Positions 48,301-61,154 of a DNA stretch of 64,000 nt are shown piece after piece. Where the stretch lies: assembly GCA_013398955.1 (NCBI GenBank), contig VWPU01004166.1, forward strand, positions 62,001 through 126,000, in the 5' to 3' direction. Source of the stretch: Callaeas wilsoni (Eukaryota; Chordata; Aves; Passeriformes; Callaeidae). Position 1 is the stretch's first letter; the number at the start of each line of letters is the position of its first letter. Under the pieces are notes generated by a model, which worked only from the letters and a program-made list of their open reading frames with translations, did no database searches and was not told where the DNA came from. Made by a program: the position numbers and the translations under genes.

Positions 48301-50694
48301 TAGTTTGGAACACTTGTGAGTTTACAGAGAATTATGGGTGTCACCTCTCTGTCACCTTCCACAGCTCTCCAATATTTATGTTAACTTTTGGTGCCTGGTC
48401 AAAGACTCCTCCTGAGAGAACTGTTTAAAGTGTTTGTACTGTTGGTCAAGAGATATGGTCATCGTTGACAGCTTTTGTTTACTTGCTCAAGTTGAGCCTT
48501 CTAGGCTAATGAGGAAATTTTATCATTATGAGACTTCAAAGACATCTCCAAAGCCTGTCTCCATTTATGCTTTCCTGTTATCTGGTCTGGCTTCACAAAC
48601 AATTTTTATTTCCCCTTCCAAGTATCTCCTTTCAAGTGTCAAGTCTCTTGTATGTGTGGCAGAATACAAGATGTTTTTAACTCTTCTTGACCAAGGAAAT
48701 ATTAATAAAGCTCTTTATTTTTTATAAGCACTCTCCTATAGATATCACAACATGATTCTTATAATCACTGAAGCATTAATTTAAAATGTGCTTACTTGTA
48801 CATTTGGAGTTAGACAAAGCATCCACCAAAATATATATTTATAGGTGATGTTTAGAATTCTCTTTCAATTCCATGAACTGCCAGCCAATACAGCCATTTG
48901 GTTCCCAGTATGGGCCAAACCTTAGTAATGCTGTTTATTTTGCAAAGGAAAAAACACTGTCACCTTTATATCTGTACTTGGCCTTGCTTTAAAATCCAAC
49001 AAAACACCATAAAAATGAAAAGCACTAAATAATGTAATTTCAGCTAACCAAGTCTAAGGCATATAATTTGGGAGTTTTCTATAGAAGGATGAGAATTTCT
49101 AGAAGATTAAATAGGTAGCTAAAACAAATGTCGTCAAGCTTGTTCCAGGGCTACATCTGTTTCCCCATGTTCCATAGGAAAGGCTTTGTTATCCTAGAAA
49201 AACAGTTCTTAGACTTTTCAGGTGACAGGAGTCTTCACAAGCACTCTGAAATCTCTAGGGTGTGGGGTTTTTTTTTCTTATAGCAAGAAATCTAAAGCCA
49301 GCTTCTTTTCTTCTTTGTTAAAATATTACTTCTTGTATATACTGTAATACATAAACTGAGTTCACACATATTATGTCAAAACTGTCAAGTTTTATTCTTT
49401 TTTAACAGGAAAACGGTACAAAGATGAGCATGGGAAGGAATTTAGAATTTCAAACACTAGAGTATGCTTTGCTGCTTCTGTCTTAATTATAAAAACATTT
49501 TCTTAAATTTGAATAATAGCTACTAACAATTACTTACAATACAAATAGAGTAGATAAACATTAAAATCAAGTACCTGGATATGAAATGCAGGAAAGAGAA
49601 AGTACAAGAGTTACAACCTGCAGGTGCTACCACACAATCCCAACTAAACTGTGAAGACAGTTAAATAAATGTATGCCATGTTCCATTAATAAGAACAGAC
49701 ATATAAGAATATTATTGTCATTAGTATCTGAAAAATGTCTTTTAATAGTTATACTTTCCTACAATTTCCATGTAAAGTTGATACTTCAGTCTGAGAGCTT
49801 GCCAACATTTTGATTAGCTGATGCTACATTTCAGTGTTAAAAGCTTTATCGCTATTGACTGAGCAAAGTCATCCAAGGCAAAATATAATCATATCCTGAG
49901 TCGCAGAGGTCTTCCTTCTGGGGTGCACTGGATTTACTCAATCATGTCATTTGCTCTACCATTTTAATAACACCTTGAAGGCAAAGGAGAGCTGTTGAAG
50001 TTTTGCCAGCCTTTCAGTTCCTTCATGTTAGCAATATTGCATAAATCTGAAGGTTCACATCAGTTTTTACTATTTTATACTTTGGTATAAAATCTTTTTG
50101 ATATCTTGCTTTACACCATGAGTAAAACTTATGATTGCAGAGATATTAGCAATATTCCATGAATATCTGTCTTTCTGAGGTTTGTAGACATTTTAAAAAG
50201 AGGCTTTTAAAGCTTCATTTTGAGACCAGTATAAAAATTTATATTGAATAATGATTTCTCATTCTGTTTCTGTGTTAGATTTTGTGCTAAGAATATTTAA
50301 ATAATAGTAAGCTCTCAGGTATTTCAAGAGAGGCAAATGATTGTAGAAAAAAAAGAAAAAACTTAAACCCTATATTTTTATTGAAGAAATAATTTTATAA
50401 ATTAAGTATTCTACTTCAAAAATTGTCAGGTTTTTGTCAGTTTGAAAAGTATTAAAATTACTTCAAAGTTTGCTATGAATTTCCTTTTCTTTCTTTCTTT
50501 TCTATCCTTTGTTTCAGAGAAAATATAGGTAGAGAAAACAAAAATCAAAATACAGATTCACCCAAACCACAGAAGAGAATTTTTATTTCTGTTTCAGTTT
50601 TAAAACTGAAATATGAAAATTAAGATTTGACCAACATTTTCAAAAATATTTTTGAACTAGTGAATTTCACAGAAAGAAATAGAAGGGGCAGATA
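45316..50694. other. AT-rich unique DNA, no gene recognised
   Basis: No exon or interspersed repeat recognised. Poly-A at 46635-46651. The stretch at 46170-46390, with TTAATTGTGATTGATTG and TTTTTAATTAAAAG words, looks like possible regulatory DNA. Several 100-115-codon frames in 46.8-47.6 kb have no family resemblance. Confidence 0.55.
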
Positions 50695-51528
50695 GGCCTT
50701 TCAGAAAGACCTGGAGAAATCAGAGAGATGAACATTTACCAGCCATATGGAGTTTAACAAGGGCAAGTGCTGGATTCTGCTCCTGGGATGGGGAAACCCT
50801 GGATGTACAGACAGACTGGGGAGTGAGAGGCGGGAGAGCAGTGCCAGGGAAAGGGACCTGGGGGTCCTGGTCACTGGCAAGTTGAACATGAGCCAGCAGT
50901 GCCCTGGCAGCCAGGAGGGCCAACGCTGTCCTGGGGACATCAGGCACAGCATCGCCAGCCAGGCACGGGAGGGGATTGTCCCGCTCTGCTCTGCACTGGG
51001 GCGGCCTCACCTCGAGTGCTGGGGGCAGGGTTGGGGGCCACAGTGTAAGAAAGACCTTAAACTGTTAGAGGGTGTCCGAAGGAGGGGAACAAAGATGGTG
51101 AAGCGCCTTGAGGGGAAGCTGGGTAAGGAGTGACTGAGGTCACTTGGTCTGTTCAGCCTGGAGGAGACTGAGGGCAGACCTCACTGCAGTTACAACTTCC
51201 TTGTGAGGGGAAGAGGAGGGGCAGGCACCGATCTGTGCTCTGTGGTGACCAGGGACAGGACTCAAGGGAACGGTCTGAAGTTGTGTCAGGGGAGGCTTAA
51301 AATTGGGTATCAGAAAAAGATTTTTCACTCATAAGGTGGTTGGACACTGGGACAGATCCCCAGGGAAGTGGTCACAGCACCAAGTCTGACAGAGTTCAAG
51401 TGTTTGGACACCACTCTAAGGCACATGGTTTGATTCTTGGGATGTCTCACACAGAGCCAGGAGTTCAACTTGGTGATCCAAATGGTTCCCTTCCAGTTCA
51501 GAATATTCCGTGATTCTGTGAGATTCCA
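50695..51528 (+). mobile_element. CR1 LINE, 5'-truncated, about 0.83 kb
   Basis: A CR1 copy in forward orientation running from the C-terminal reverse-transcriptase region to a near-complete 3' terminus (ATTCCGTGATTCTGTGAGATT). Landmarks are ACCTGGGGGTCCTGGTCAC, GAACATGAGCCAGCAGTG, TTGTTCAGCCTGGAGGAG-like sequence, and CAGAGCCAGGAGTTCAAC before the tip. The GC-rich coding part is well preserved, which makes this one of the younger copies in the window. The octamer-type tail ATTCTGTGA differs from the ATTCTATGAT tip of the copy at 54385-54790, so at least two CR1 subfamilies are present. Confidence 0.93.
50747..51133 (+). pseudogene. CR1 ORF2 C-terminal fragment, open for 128 codons
   Basis: Reads MEFNKGKC at the start, then RERDLGVLV, KLNMSQQC, IRHSIASQAREGIVPLCSALGRPHLE and RRGTKMVKRLEGKLGKE. 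This is the segment of CR1 reverse transcriptase that follows the catalytic motif, in the right order and frame. The methionine is internal to the original ORF2, because homology begins upstream of it. The catalytic domain is missing through 5' truncation and the frame closes at 51133, so it cannot make an active enzyme. Confidence 0.9.
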
Positions 51529-54384
51529 GCAATGACTTGTTATAGCTTCTATTAACTTTGATTTCCTTTTTGGAAGATATTATTGGCATAAAATTCTTTC
51601 TACTACAGGTTTAAACCTCTTCTGAAAAAATATAGTTTCTGAAGAAGACTTCAAAGAGAGTTTTAGCAGTCATGCAACTGCATTCATGTTTCCTTGCTAT
51701 ATCTTTCTAAGGACAAAATTTTGGAACTGATATGCTTCCCTGGAATATATCAATGAGAAGTTTCTGCCAAATTTTAAAATATGGGCTTTTAACAATTCTT
51801 TCACTCAATTACTTTCTTTCCATTTCTTTGACCCTGTGTTAGCCAAAAGTAAATTTTACCAAATGAGGAGGAAGCTCTACATCCTTTCTAACTTCTCACC
51901 CAGTCATTAACCACATTTCGGAAAAAGTAGTTAATAAGGTTCAAATTAGAAATTAAATACCTGAAGAGGAATAAACATTCGAGTCTCATCATCACAACAG
52001 ATGATTATGTCCTTTTTCAGCCACCACAACCCAATTCACCATAAACAAATTGGTTCTCCACCTGTTCACTCTTCCCTTTCTAGAGATCTTGTGCTTACAG
52101 CTGCTAAAGTTGTATACAACATTTCAGATTCTCTTTAAAAGAGTTTGGGTATTCTGCATCCTAGCCACTCTATAAATTGTTATGATAAATATTTAAATAT
52201 ATACAGTACTTGTTTATATAAGACATAATGACTTTAAATTGGGCTGATTATATATGCCTGACTGAACGTATGTTAATAATTTATTTTCCATCAATTTGCT
52301 CCATTGCCTAGGGGGCTCTAAGAACATTAAACTCAAAATCCTAAAATGTTAAATAGGAAAACTACTCAATATATCTGAACAATGCATGTTAGTTCAAAGT
52401 AAATAAACACAACCCCAATCATAATAGATTAATCTGTTCAAAATGCAAAGAACCAATTAATTTGAGATCAGACCTCTGGGCAAACTGTAGGTGAATAATA
52501 GAAGAAAGAGGGAATAGGTGAGTATTATTTTTTTATACAACACTGTTTGTGGGATTTGACCCAGAGTTTTTGACCAAAAGTTTTTCTGATGATTTGACAT
52601 ATACAAAAGGAGTCAGTCAGAGATTTTCTCAAACACAAAATATCAATCTTTATTTCAGTTAAAGATTTTCCGTCCTGCAGTATGTACTGCTGATCTCATT
52701 AATTTTGCTATTCTGAATAAGCCATACTAGAAACTTTGAAATATATACTTAGACAGAATTCCTTCATATTAATATCAAAGTAGACTAAAAATTTCAAATA
52801 GAAGACCATGTAGCTCCTTGCAAAACCTCATTGCTACTCAGAAGTACCAGTCTTTGGTAGGAAGCTATGCATCTAAAATGAGGATGCTTTTAGACACTGC
52901 TGATGAAAGTCTAATTTTTCAATTACCATGAAAAGACACAAAAAGATATATGAATAATAATAATATCCTTGGCTTTTTTCTTGCCAACTCTTGCAGGGTT
53001 TAGCTGCTTGTGAAGCCACCTGGAAGCATTACTGGGCAGCCCATGCACAGTGTTATATATGTGAGTCCTACCCAGAGAGGTTTCACATCCTAAAGCAGTT
53101 CACATGGCGTTACAGATTTGTGTGTGTGGACAGCTAGAAACAGATGTCAGCATTCACAAGTTATCAGTCAATGATCAATACAGTTAATGAGACCAGTGTT
53201 CATTTCAGCCAGTGCTGCAACACAGACACATCTGCGGGGCTGGATGTGTGGGGTGCCTGAATTCTCCTGGAGGCTGATGAAGGTCTGGGGAGATGCTGTC
53301 AAATATTTACAATGGCATTAGCTCCTATGCTAAAGCAGGGAGTTTAGTTTAGGCAGCTAAACAGCTGTGTCCAAATGGTGGTGTTTGTAAGTGTGCCAAG
53401 TGCCCGGAAAGGAGGCTGGTTCTGCGTGCCGGCGCTTAGGGACGTGTCACAGAGCTCCTGTGACATTGTGTGTGCCTGTCTCTCTCCTCGGAAAGCTTGA
53501 CTCTAAGTTTTTCCTTTTTCCACCTAAAAAGAGTACTGTGATTTATCATCCCTGCTCCTGGTCCTCCTCTCTAGCCACTAGAAGAGCACCTAGGAGCGCT
53601 GTACATTTAAGACCAGGGAGAAACTCTTTTCCACGTAACATATGGGAATAGGTCTATGCATTACTGATCAGACACTGCACAAAGCTGGCTCCTGGATTAT
53701 GAGTAGCTGCTGAAGAAATCAAGCCACAGGTTATTTTGGGAAACTGTCTTGTTAGCTTACCCCTAAGCTACTTGTTATTGGATATTTCCCAGCCCCAGAT
53801 TTAGGATATATAACTAGACTTCAACAGGTTTAGTATTTTACACACACACTCACATACATAAAAGAAGTGAATTTTGCCATGTTTTATTAAAAATTGAGAG
53901 AAAACTGACTAAACTATGAAAATGTTACATCACTGACTACAATTTCTACTTGTTCTTCTTATTCTTTTAATACAATTATTTTTTGCAGAAGCACCTCCAG
54001 CCTTGACTATACCATTTCATGTTAAAGTAAGACCACCCCACAAGTAAAGCCACTCAGCAAGTAGGACTCCTAAGAGTTCTGTCCTTCCTCAGTGTGTAAA
54101 TATGATGACTCTTCACACCTTTAGTCATCTCAAAGGCTCTCTATCTCCTCTTCACTGATGTGAGAGAAAGAATAACAGTGTGAGGCTCCTCCTTCATGTA
54201 GTTGTCAGCTCCCACGCAGAAGTGTGATAGATCTGTTTTTTCTGGATGCAGTAAGGCCCAAAAGTTGAAGGTTTGGTCTGGAGCAGATTCATTGGACCAG
54301 ACTGACTGTTCAATATTAACTTTCCATATTAACTAGTGACCCTTGCCACACCTCTGGGGTTGTTCTTCCAAGGGGTTTTTCTGA
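51529..54384. other. Unique DNA, no gene recognised
   Basis: Mostly AT-rich. The part at about 53210-53660 is more GC-rich with a few CpGs and an 86-codon frame (53391-53651) that I do not recognise. Confidence 0.5.
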
Positions 54385-54790
54385 GGGCATCTCCTATGAA
54401 GATAGGCGGGGAGAATTGAGCTTGTTCAGCCTGGAGAAGTCTCTGGGGACACTTCATTCCTTCCACTACTTAAAGGAAGCCTACAAGAAAGCAGGAGAGG
54501 GTCCTTTTACATGAGCAGACAATGACAGGACAAGGGATAATGTTTTTAAATTGAAATAGAGAAGGTTTAGATTAGATATTGGGAAGAATTTTACTGTGAG
54601 AGTGGTGAGGCACTGGAATAGGTTTCCCAGAGGTGCAGATGCATCATCCCTGGAATTGTTCAAGGCCAGGCCAGATGGTACTCTCAGCAACCTGGTCTAG
54701 TGGAAGGTGTCCCTGCCCATGGTGGGGGCTTGGAATGAGATGGTCTTTAATGTTCTTTCCAACACAAACCATTTTATTATTCTATGATAT
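54385..54790 (+). mobile_element. CR1 LINE 3' fragment, about 0.4 kb, near-complete 3' end
   Basis: Forward CR1 3' region: TTGTTCAGCCTGGAGAAG, TTTAGATTAGATATTGGGAAG, GTGGTGAGGCACTGGAATAG, GGTCTAGTGGAAGGTGTCC, and a terminal ATTATTCTATGATATG, which keeps one ATTCTATGAT unit. It matches the familiar CR1 3' UTR almost throughout, with a short disturbed part near 54445. Strong 5' truncation, no coding part left. Confidence 0.93.
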
Positions 54791-57108
54791 GTAAGACAAG
54801 CAACCTCTCTCCAATGTCGACTGAGAGATTCAGTTTTGCTCTCCTGCCATGAATTGCCAAAGTACACAAGCCATCAAAATATGAAGCATTATGCACACCA
54901 TGCTTTGCATCTCTGAATTTTGGCCCTCTCCATCCTTCCTTTCTACTCTATTGTTTGCTGATCCTTAGAAAGAATTTAATTAGCTCATCAACCAACGACC
55001 ACGGAAAAATTATTTTAATGACACCAATAAAGTCCCTGGATTTACACTGAAAAATACTTCTTTCAGATTTATTTTCAGGGTCTTTTTTCAAAGACAAGAG
55101 TCTTGATTCAAAATGCAATATCTCTTCATCTCATTAAATATTTATCTTTCCCTCCATGATACTTTTCCCTTTCTTTTAATTTCTTGGTATAATACTATTT
55201 TTAGAAACCGCATACTTACAAAAAAGGTTCAGAAAGGAAAAAGAAAACAAACAGGAAAATAGGATTTTCCCTAAAAGAGCACAACTTACTGGCTCAAAGC
55301 CAGTGAAGTAGCTCTTAACATTGCAAAATATAACGAGTGTGCTCTGGAAAGCCAATTTTCACTGCAGCTATTGACATCTTTAGGGATATGAAAATGCATT
55401 ATTAAAGCAACATGAAGTAATAAAAAATATCTGATTATCTGTATTAGAATGAGTTGCTGAAGATGATAATCATGGTGTGTGGGGGGGTCTCTATTGGATT
55501 TAAATCTTTGGCTTCATGAAGTGTGCTGACAAATGTGTAACTATTTCTGTAGCTGCTCTACAGAGCAGGATTCACAAACTTCACTATGGGACGATGAAAC
55601 GTGTTTAGCAGACAGAATGAAAATTCAATGTGACCATGGGCAGCTCTAAGTTATGCAATCTTCACTTTATCCCTGATGTTGCTAGAGGAATTTCTCTTTT
55701 GTTTAATATCAACAACATTTTTCCCTTGACTTCACTCACTGTATTCACATGTAATCATGTCAATATTAAAATACAGATGCCCAAATCACCTTTGTGTTTA
55801 TCCACAGTAGACAAGTATTAGCAAAATGGTACAAAATTGTATAAATAAAATAAATGTATCAGGCTGCACAGTATCTCTATGATAAAGCAAATATTTTACA
55901 GGATATCATTCCGTAAATGGCATGGAAATATCCTGTTTAACCTGCATTATCTTTCATAGGCTTCAAAGCCCTATGTTATCTCTTCTGGTAAAAAGCAAAG
56001 AAAATGTGGATGTATTCCAGAATGCCATCACAGGTTATAACTGGCAAGAAAGCAAGACTACCTATCCAGTCCAAATCAGACTGAAATGAAAATTTATGAA
56101 ATTTCACAAAAAAAGTAATTTCAGCACTTCTGACAGGAAATGTAACTCCAGGGCTCTCTGCAGCTGCTCCACGAAATTGATATTCTTTGTAGTTTCACCA
56201 AATTGCAACTTGGAATCCCAGGCTGTATCTATATCTGCAGGAAAAGCAAAGAGACAAGATGAGCTGCCTTAATCTGTGACACTACCACAAGCAAGTTTGC
56301 TGCTCTGTGTGATGTGCCATTGCTGGCCTGATTCAATGACACAATATTTACCATATGAACCTGTTTCTTTTTCAGTAAACTCTTTCTTATAGTTCATTTT
56401 TTCTGGTACGAGTAATATATCACTTTTTGTAACATAATCTTATTTACCTGTGTTTTCTACATATTTCTAAATAATATTTCCAAAATCAGTCATTTATTAC
56501 ATTTGCTTATTTGATTTATTTATTATAAGCCATGGAAGATCATCAGCTTGTTCATTGTTGATAGCAAAAGAACTGTGTTCTTTTTATTTTAGCCCAGTTG
56601 TAACTTCTGCCTTAAATTTTATTTTGTGTGTGTGTTCTCATTAATATTCAAAAAGGCTGCTCACTGCAGGCAAGGTTTAAAGCCTGTATAATTGTAATTT
56701 TTCTCACAATATTCTACATAACAAAGAGAATTCCAAAAAATAAAATCAGACCTTGATATATGGCAACAATTTATCCCTTTTAAATTCCCTTTATTTCTGG
56801 AGTGAATGAAACGTAAATCAAAATTAAGGTACGGTGCTGGCACATTGTGCCAGTCTTCAGTTTCTCAGAACTCAGGCCCCTGTGGTTTGAGAGTCCTGAA
56901 AAATGGCTATTGCGTACCAAAAGTAGGAGGAGCTCCCTGTGTCTCTATGCTATTAGCATAATTCTGCATTGCAGGTCTGCTATGGACTGCGGTTTAATTA
57001 ATAAAACTATACTAAATTCTAGAGGAAGGAGAAACCCTTTCCCTCTGAAGGAGCTGCAGTGCAGTATCTAAGGTACAGAGTCTCTGGCTGGGTTTTACTT
57101 TCCTGGCA

Positions 57109-57432
57109 TCAAGCTTTTCCTGGTTTAGCTTCCTGCTGACTCCAGGCTTTGAGAATCTGGGCAAAGGCCCCTTTCCCCAGTCTCCCTGTCTTTTCTGCAC
57201 CCTGCTGGATGGAGCATTCTACCAGGAGGCAGCTGCCATGGACTTGAGTCTTCTCAAGCTGGAAACACAGATATGTTCTCTTGTCTTTATGTGATGGAGG
57301 CACCATCGCCATCTCCTCCAGTGTGGGTTTACTCTCCTTCACTGTTTGCCAGTTCCTCACATAACCTCTGATGTTATTGAACAGCCCTCCCTTCTGAGAC
57401 ATTCTCTGTTTCTGTGTGCTGTATTGAAGCAC
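57109..57432 (-). other. Unassigned 107-codon open frame
   Basis: The frame reads MLQYSTQKQRMSQKGGLFNN at its start, and a second methionine at residue 11 would give MSQKGGLFNNIRGYVRNWQ. It is more protein-like than other frames in the window. It has balanced composition, a charged soluble sequence, few low-complexity runs, and ends ...WSQQEAKPGKA. I do not recognise the family. No promoter or splice structure could be settled, although a TTTCCAG acceptor-like word occurs inside it. It could be a small exon, a retroposed fragment or chance. Confidence 0.15.
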
Positions 57433-58969
57433 AGGTAGCTACGTGATCTGTAGGTATGAGATTCATAGTGGAAACAAAGACGTGGATTATTCTACCCAGC
57501 ATTACACTCTGTCATGAGAAAGCTCAATTAGCATCCTAAATTAGGATGATCCTATGCTTGTAGAAGTAGGGTGGTAATATCCAGATGGTAGCTGAAATGT
57601 TTCCTCTTTTTCCATTTTTAAGAGTAATCTATAAGAAAAAAAAAATGCTTGATAGGCACTATTTTAAAAATGTGCAGTTAGGTGGGATGGAATCAGACCC
57701 TCATTCTTGGAAATTAATTATTGATTCTAATTTAAAGACCTAAGCCACTGGCTTCTGCACTACTGTGCAATATCATTTTCTTATATGTTTTCTCAAAATA
57801 TTAGCTAGGTGAAATGACTGCCATAGAGTGCTGCATATGTCCTGAAGCCTTTTTTCCTCCTTGCTGCTCCCTGCTTTGACTCCAGGTCAATGTCTCTACA
57901 GATTGATGCAATGTTACATTGTTAGAGCTGCATTTACCTCCCTCCACATTGAAAATGTGTCAATGAATGTGTCCACCATAAAAATATCTCAGTGCTTTTG
58001 AAAATCGGAGCTAGCAAACATGCTTGACCTTGTAAGCAATCTGGAGAATAAAAGTCAAATGAAAGATTGCTTGTTGGCTGATCTAGCTCTTAACTTGCTT
58101 CACTGAAGGCAAAATATTTGGTGCCGTATTATTTTAGGTCATAAGCAGTACCCAAAATATTGCATTGTTACTTTGCTTTGTTGTTTTTCCTGGATACGAT
58201 CTTTCTGTATTGGGTGGTGGGTTGTTTTTTTTTATTTGTTTGTTTGTTTGGTTGGTTGGGTTTTTTTACAATGAATAATACAGAGTAATTTTTGAGCTCA
58301 ACAGATGCTCAAATATCACCAAGACGTCTCAGCATTCACCTGTCCAGTCATGGCTTATCCATAACTATTTCAAGTGAAAGGACAATAAATGCTGCAAGGG
58401 AAGCATAAGCAGAATTCCCCTGCTTTATCTTGTTCCTTCCACATGTGAAATGTGAGTATTGTGTCTTCAAGGTTAGGTTTGGATGTCAGATTTGGTAACC
58501 ACTTATAGATTAGATAGTACTATGTGAGTAGTAAGTATTTTCATGTCTCCATGCCTGGTAAAAGACTTCACAGTTTTCATAATGGAAAAAGAATGGAACC
58601 TGTCCGTCTTGCTTCAGAAATCATGAAGTTCTTCAGCTTTCAAACATGAAAATTCAGTACTCGGTGATTATTTCCCACCATAGCATAATTATGTGATAGA
58701 ATTAAGGGTCCCACAAGGACACAGTATATTGCTGAAAGCTGCTTGAGAGCAGGTTAGTGGGTTGATTTGCCTTCTGTTGTTTTCCTCAGGTGTCATGGAA
58801 ACATCTCCCCACAGGCACTACCTCACTGACCAGCTTCCAGACCCTTGGGAATGAAACAGTGTGCAGGAATTCCCTCAGGAGTTTCCTGGCACTTCAAACA
58901 TCCATGTCTCCATGCTTCCTGGCTTTTTAAGTATCAGAAGGTTGGGGCCCTGGCAGGCAAATTCAAGCA

Positions 58970-59108
58970 AAAAAAAAAAAAAAAATTACATTTGCAGAAC
59001 TGGAATTCTGTTTATGGTTTTGTTTTGTTTTCATTTTGTTGGGTTGTGTTTTGTTTGGTTTGGTTTTTTTGTGTTTTTCTTTTTGTTTGTTTGTTTGTTT
59101 TGGGGGGA
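58970..59108. repeat. Poly-A followed by G/T-rich low-complexity tract
   Basis: An A run at 58970-58985, then 59010-59108 made of TTTG/TTGG words with (GTTT)n and a terminal GGGGGGAGG. The hydrophobic, Phe/Val/Leu-rich frames here come from the T/G bias and are not membrane proteins. Confidence 0.8.
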
Positions 59109-61133
59109 GGCATTTGTTCATTTTTTTAATTTACTTTGACCTTTTCTCCCAGTTTGGAGACACAGGTCATTAAAAATTAAAGTCCACTTATTCTGAAGTG
59201 TAGAAATTCTACATTGCAGCAAACTCTGGCAAGCTGTGCTAAAGTACAACAATATCTTAAACAGCAGCACTGTAGCATCCTTGTCAACAATAAAGTAAAT
59301 ACATAAAAAAACCTCCTTACTTAAATAACTGTCTAAAAAATTCTATCCACTTCTGGGCAATGATGATGAACTTCTTCATTCACAGTTTTAGTTTTCTATA
59401 TCCCTGACACTTTGTGAATTATTTTTATGGAGTTCAGAATTAATATCAAAAGGAAAAAAAAATTAATATATGCCATATTGAGTCTTGTGTGTGTGGAGCC
59501 TCTATAAATACTTGTTTGCCTGAAAATAGCTACAGTCCCATATATTAAAAATATTGAAAATTACTGATATGTTTGGATGAAACCATCTCTCTTTCGACTT
59601 TCAAACATTAGTTACTGTGAGAATATTTTGAAAGTTACATAAAACCCAGTAAATGCTATGAGAAATGAATGCTGGAGCAAAATATAGAAGTGAATACTTG
59701 GTCCTTACAGAGTATTCTGTGTGCACTGAAAGCGTTTCAAGATGTTCAGTCCTTTTTCTTATCTGGCATAAATGCAGCTTCAAAACAAGTTGAAATATCT
59801 AGTTGAAAATACAGTGAAAGATTTTTTCTGCTCCGTGTAACATCTGTCCCTTCTAGCCTGAAGTCATGACAGACTTTTCAAAATACAGTTTGATGATAAT
59901 ATAGAGCATCTCAATAGGTCAACAGAGACAGGAATGAAGAAAGAATTTAAAACTATTTTAAAACTAATTGATTTGTGGAAGTTAGTAGTTTAACTATTGA
60001 CAAAAGAACACTGATCAAAGAACACCATGTAATCAATCAGTTGTTTTAAAAAGGTAGCGCAGAGACATGCATAATAAATAAAACAACATTGGCAGTAAAT
60101 CTTGTGAACATCAAAGATGTCATCTGAGACGGAAAGAGCAATGACATTAGAAATAATAACATAGCAAATATGTTATAAGGAGGTGCAGATGTGTAGTCAA
60201 AGATGATAACAGCTTTGCACTTCTGTAGTATCTTTCATCATGAAACTTAATGTATTTTAAAACCCCACACTGCTCTACCTATTTCATAGGTGAAAGTGGG
60301 ATTTGAGTTAGGAGTTGGATATCTTGCTGCTTGGATAAAGATAAAACTGTACAGGTCGGATCTTCAACTCTAAAAAGAGTCCTCTACCTTAAGTCATCTG
60401 GGCTCTTTCTGCAGTCAATGCAGGCAAATAGGAACAAGAAAAATAATATAACTTGTTGACAAACTGAAAAAAAAAAAAAAAAATTAAGATGTAGTTGGAA
60501 TTTCTGAAGAAGGCTACTTTCAAAATGCTTATTTACTGTATGATAGGAAGCTGTGGTCCTTCCCCTGGATGCTGATGTCTACATTGCAGAATGTCCTGAC
60601 TCCAAGGATATCAGTCTCAGGTGCAGGAGCTCAAGTACCAATCACAAGGCATGAAATATACCAAGAGCCTTCAGAGAATACTATACTCCTTCCTTTCTGG
60701 ATCTGTCTGACTTTAATTTTTTTTTTCTGTTAAAGCAGTGCAGAGGGAAGAATAAAAGTTCATTTTCTTATGGTGTTTAATATTAGGTATGCAGAAGCTT
60801 TAAGAGGTGAATATGCAGTTATCATCTGAGAAACAACAAAATTAAAATAGAACCTTTTACATTACTGATCAATATTTTGATCTATCAGTTTGCTTAACAG
60901 TCTTGCTGAGATATTATAGACTTAAAAGATAGAAACTGTTAAAAGTGTTTTGAATTTTTCATTTTTCTATGAGGGAAAATTTAATATCAATACAAGTTTT
61001 TATGTGTATGTACACTGAGCTTAGGTTGTTTTACCAAAATGAGGCAATCAACTTAAATCTAAATTATTTTCCAAACACCTTTCACTCATACCACATAATA
61101 TCAACCATTTCTTCTAGGGATCAAGACTTTCTT

Positions 61134-61154
61134 TGTGTATGTGTGTGTGTATGT
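61134..61154. repeat. (TG)n microsatellite
   Basis: Imperfect TG repeat (TGTGTATGTGTGTGTGTATG), about ten units with two A interruptions. Confidence 0.85.

Noticed and set aside
57532..57548. CATCCTA-AAT-TAGGATG inverted repeat as a terminator or functional hairpin
   Set aside because: Seven-base arms are expected by chance in 64 kb of AT-rich DNA, and vertebrate genes do not use such terminators.
58845..59139. Hydrophobic Phe/Val/Leu-rich frames as membrane proteins
   Set aside because: Translation of poly-A and G/T-rich low-complexity sequence.
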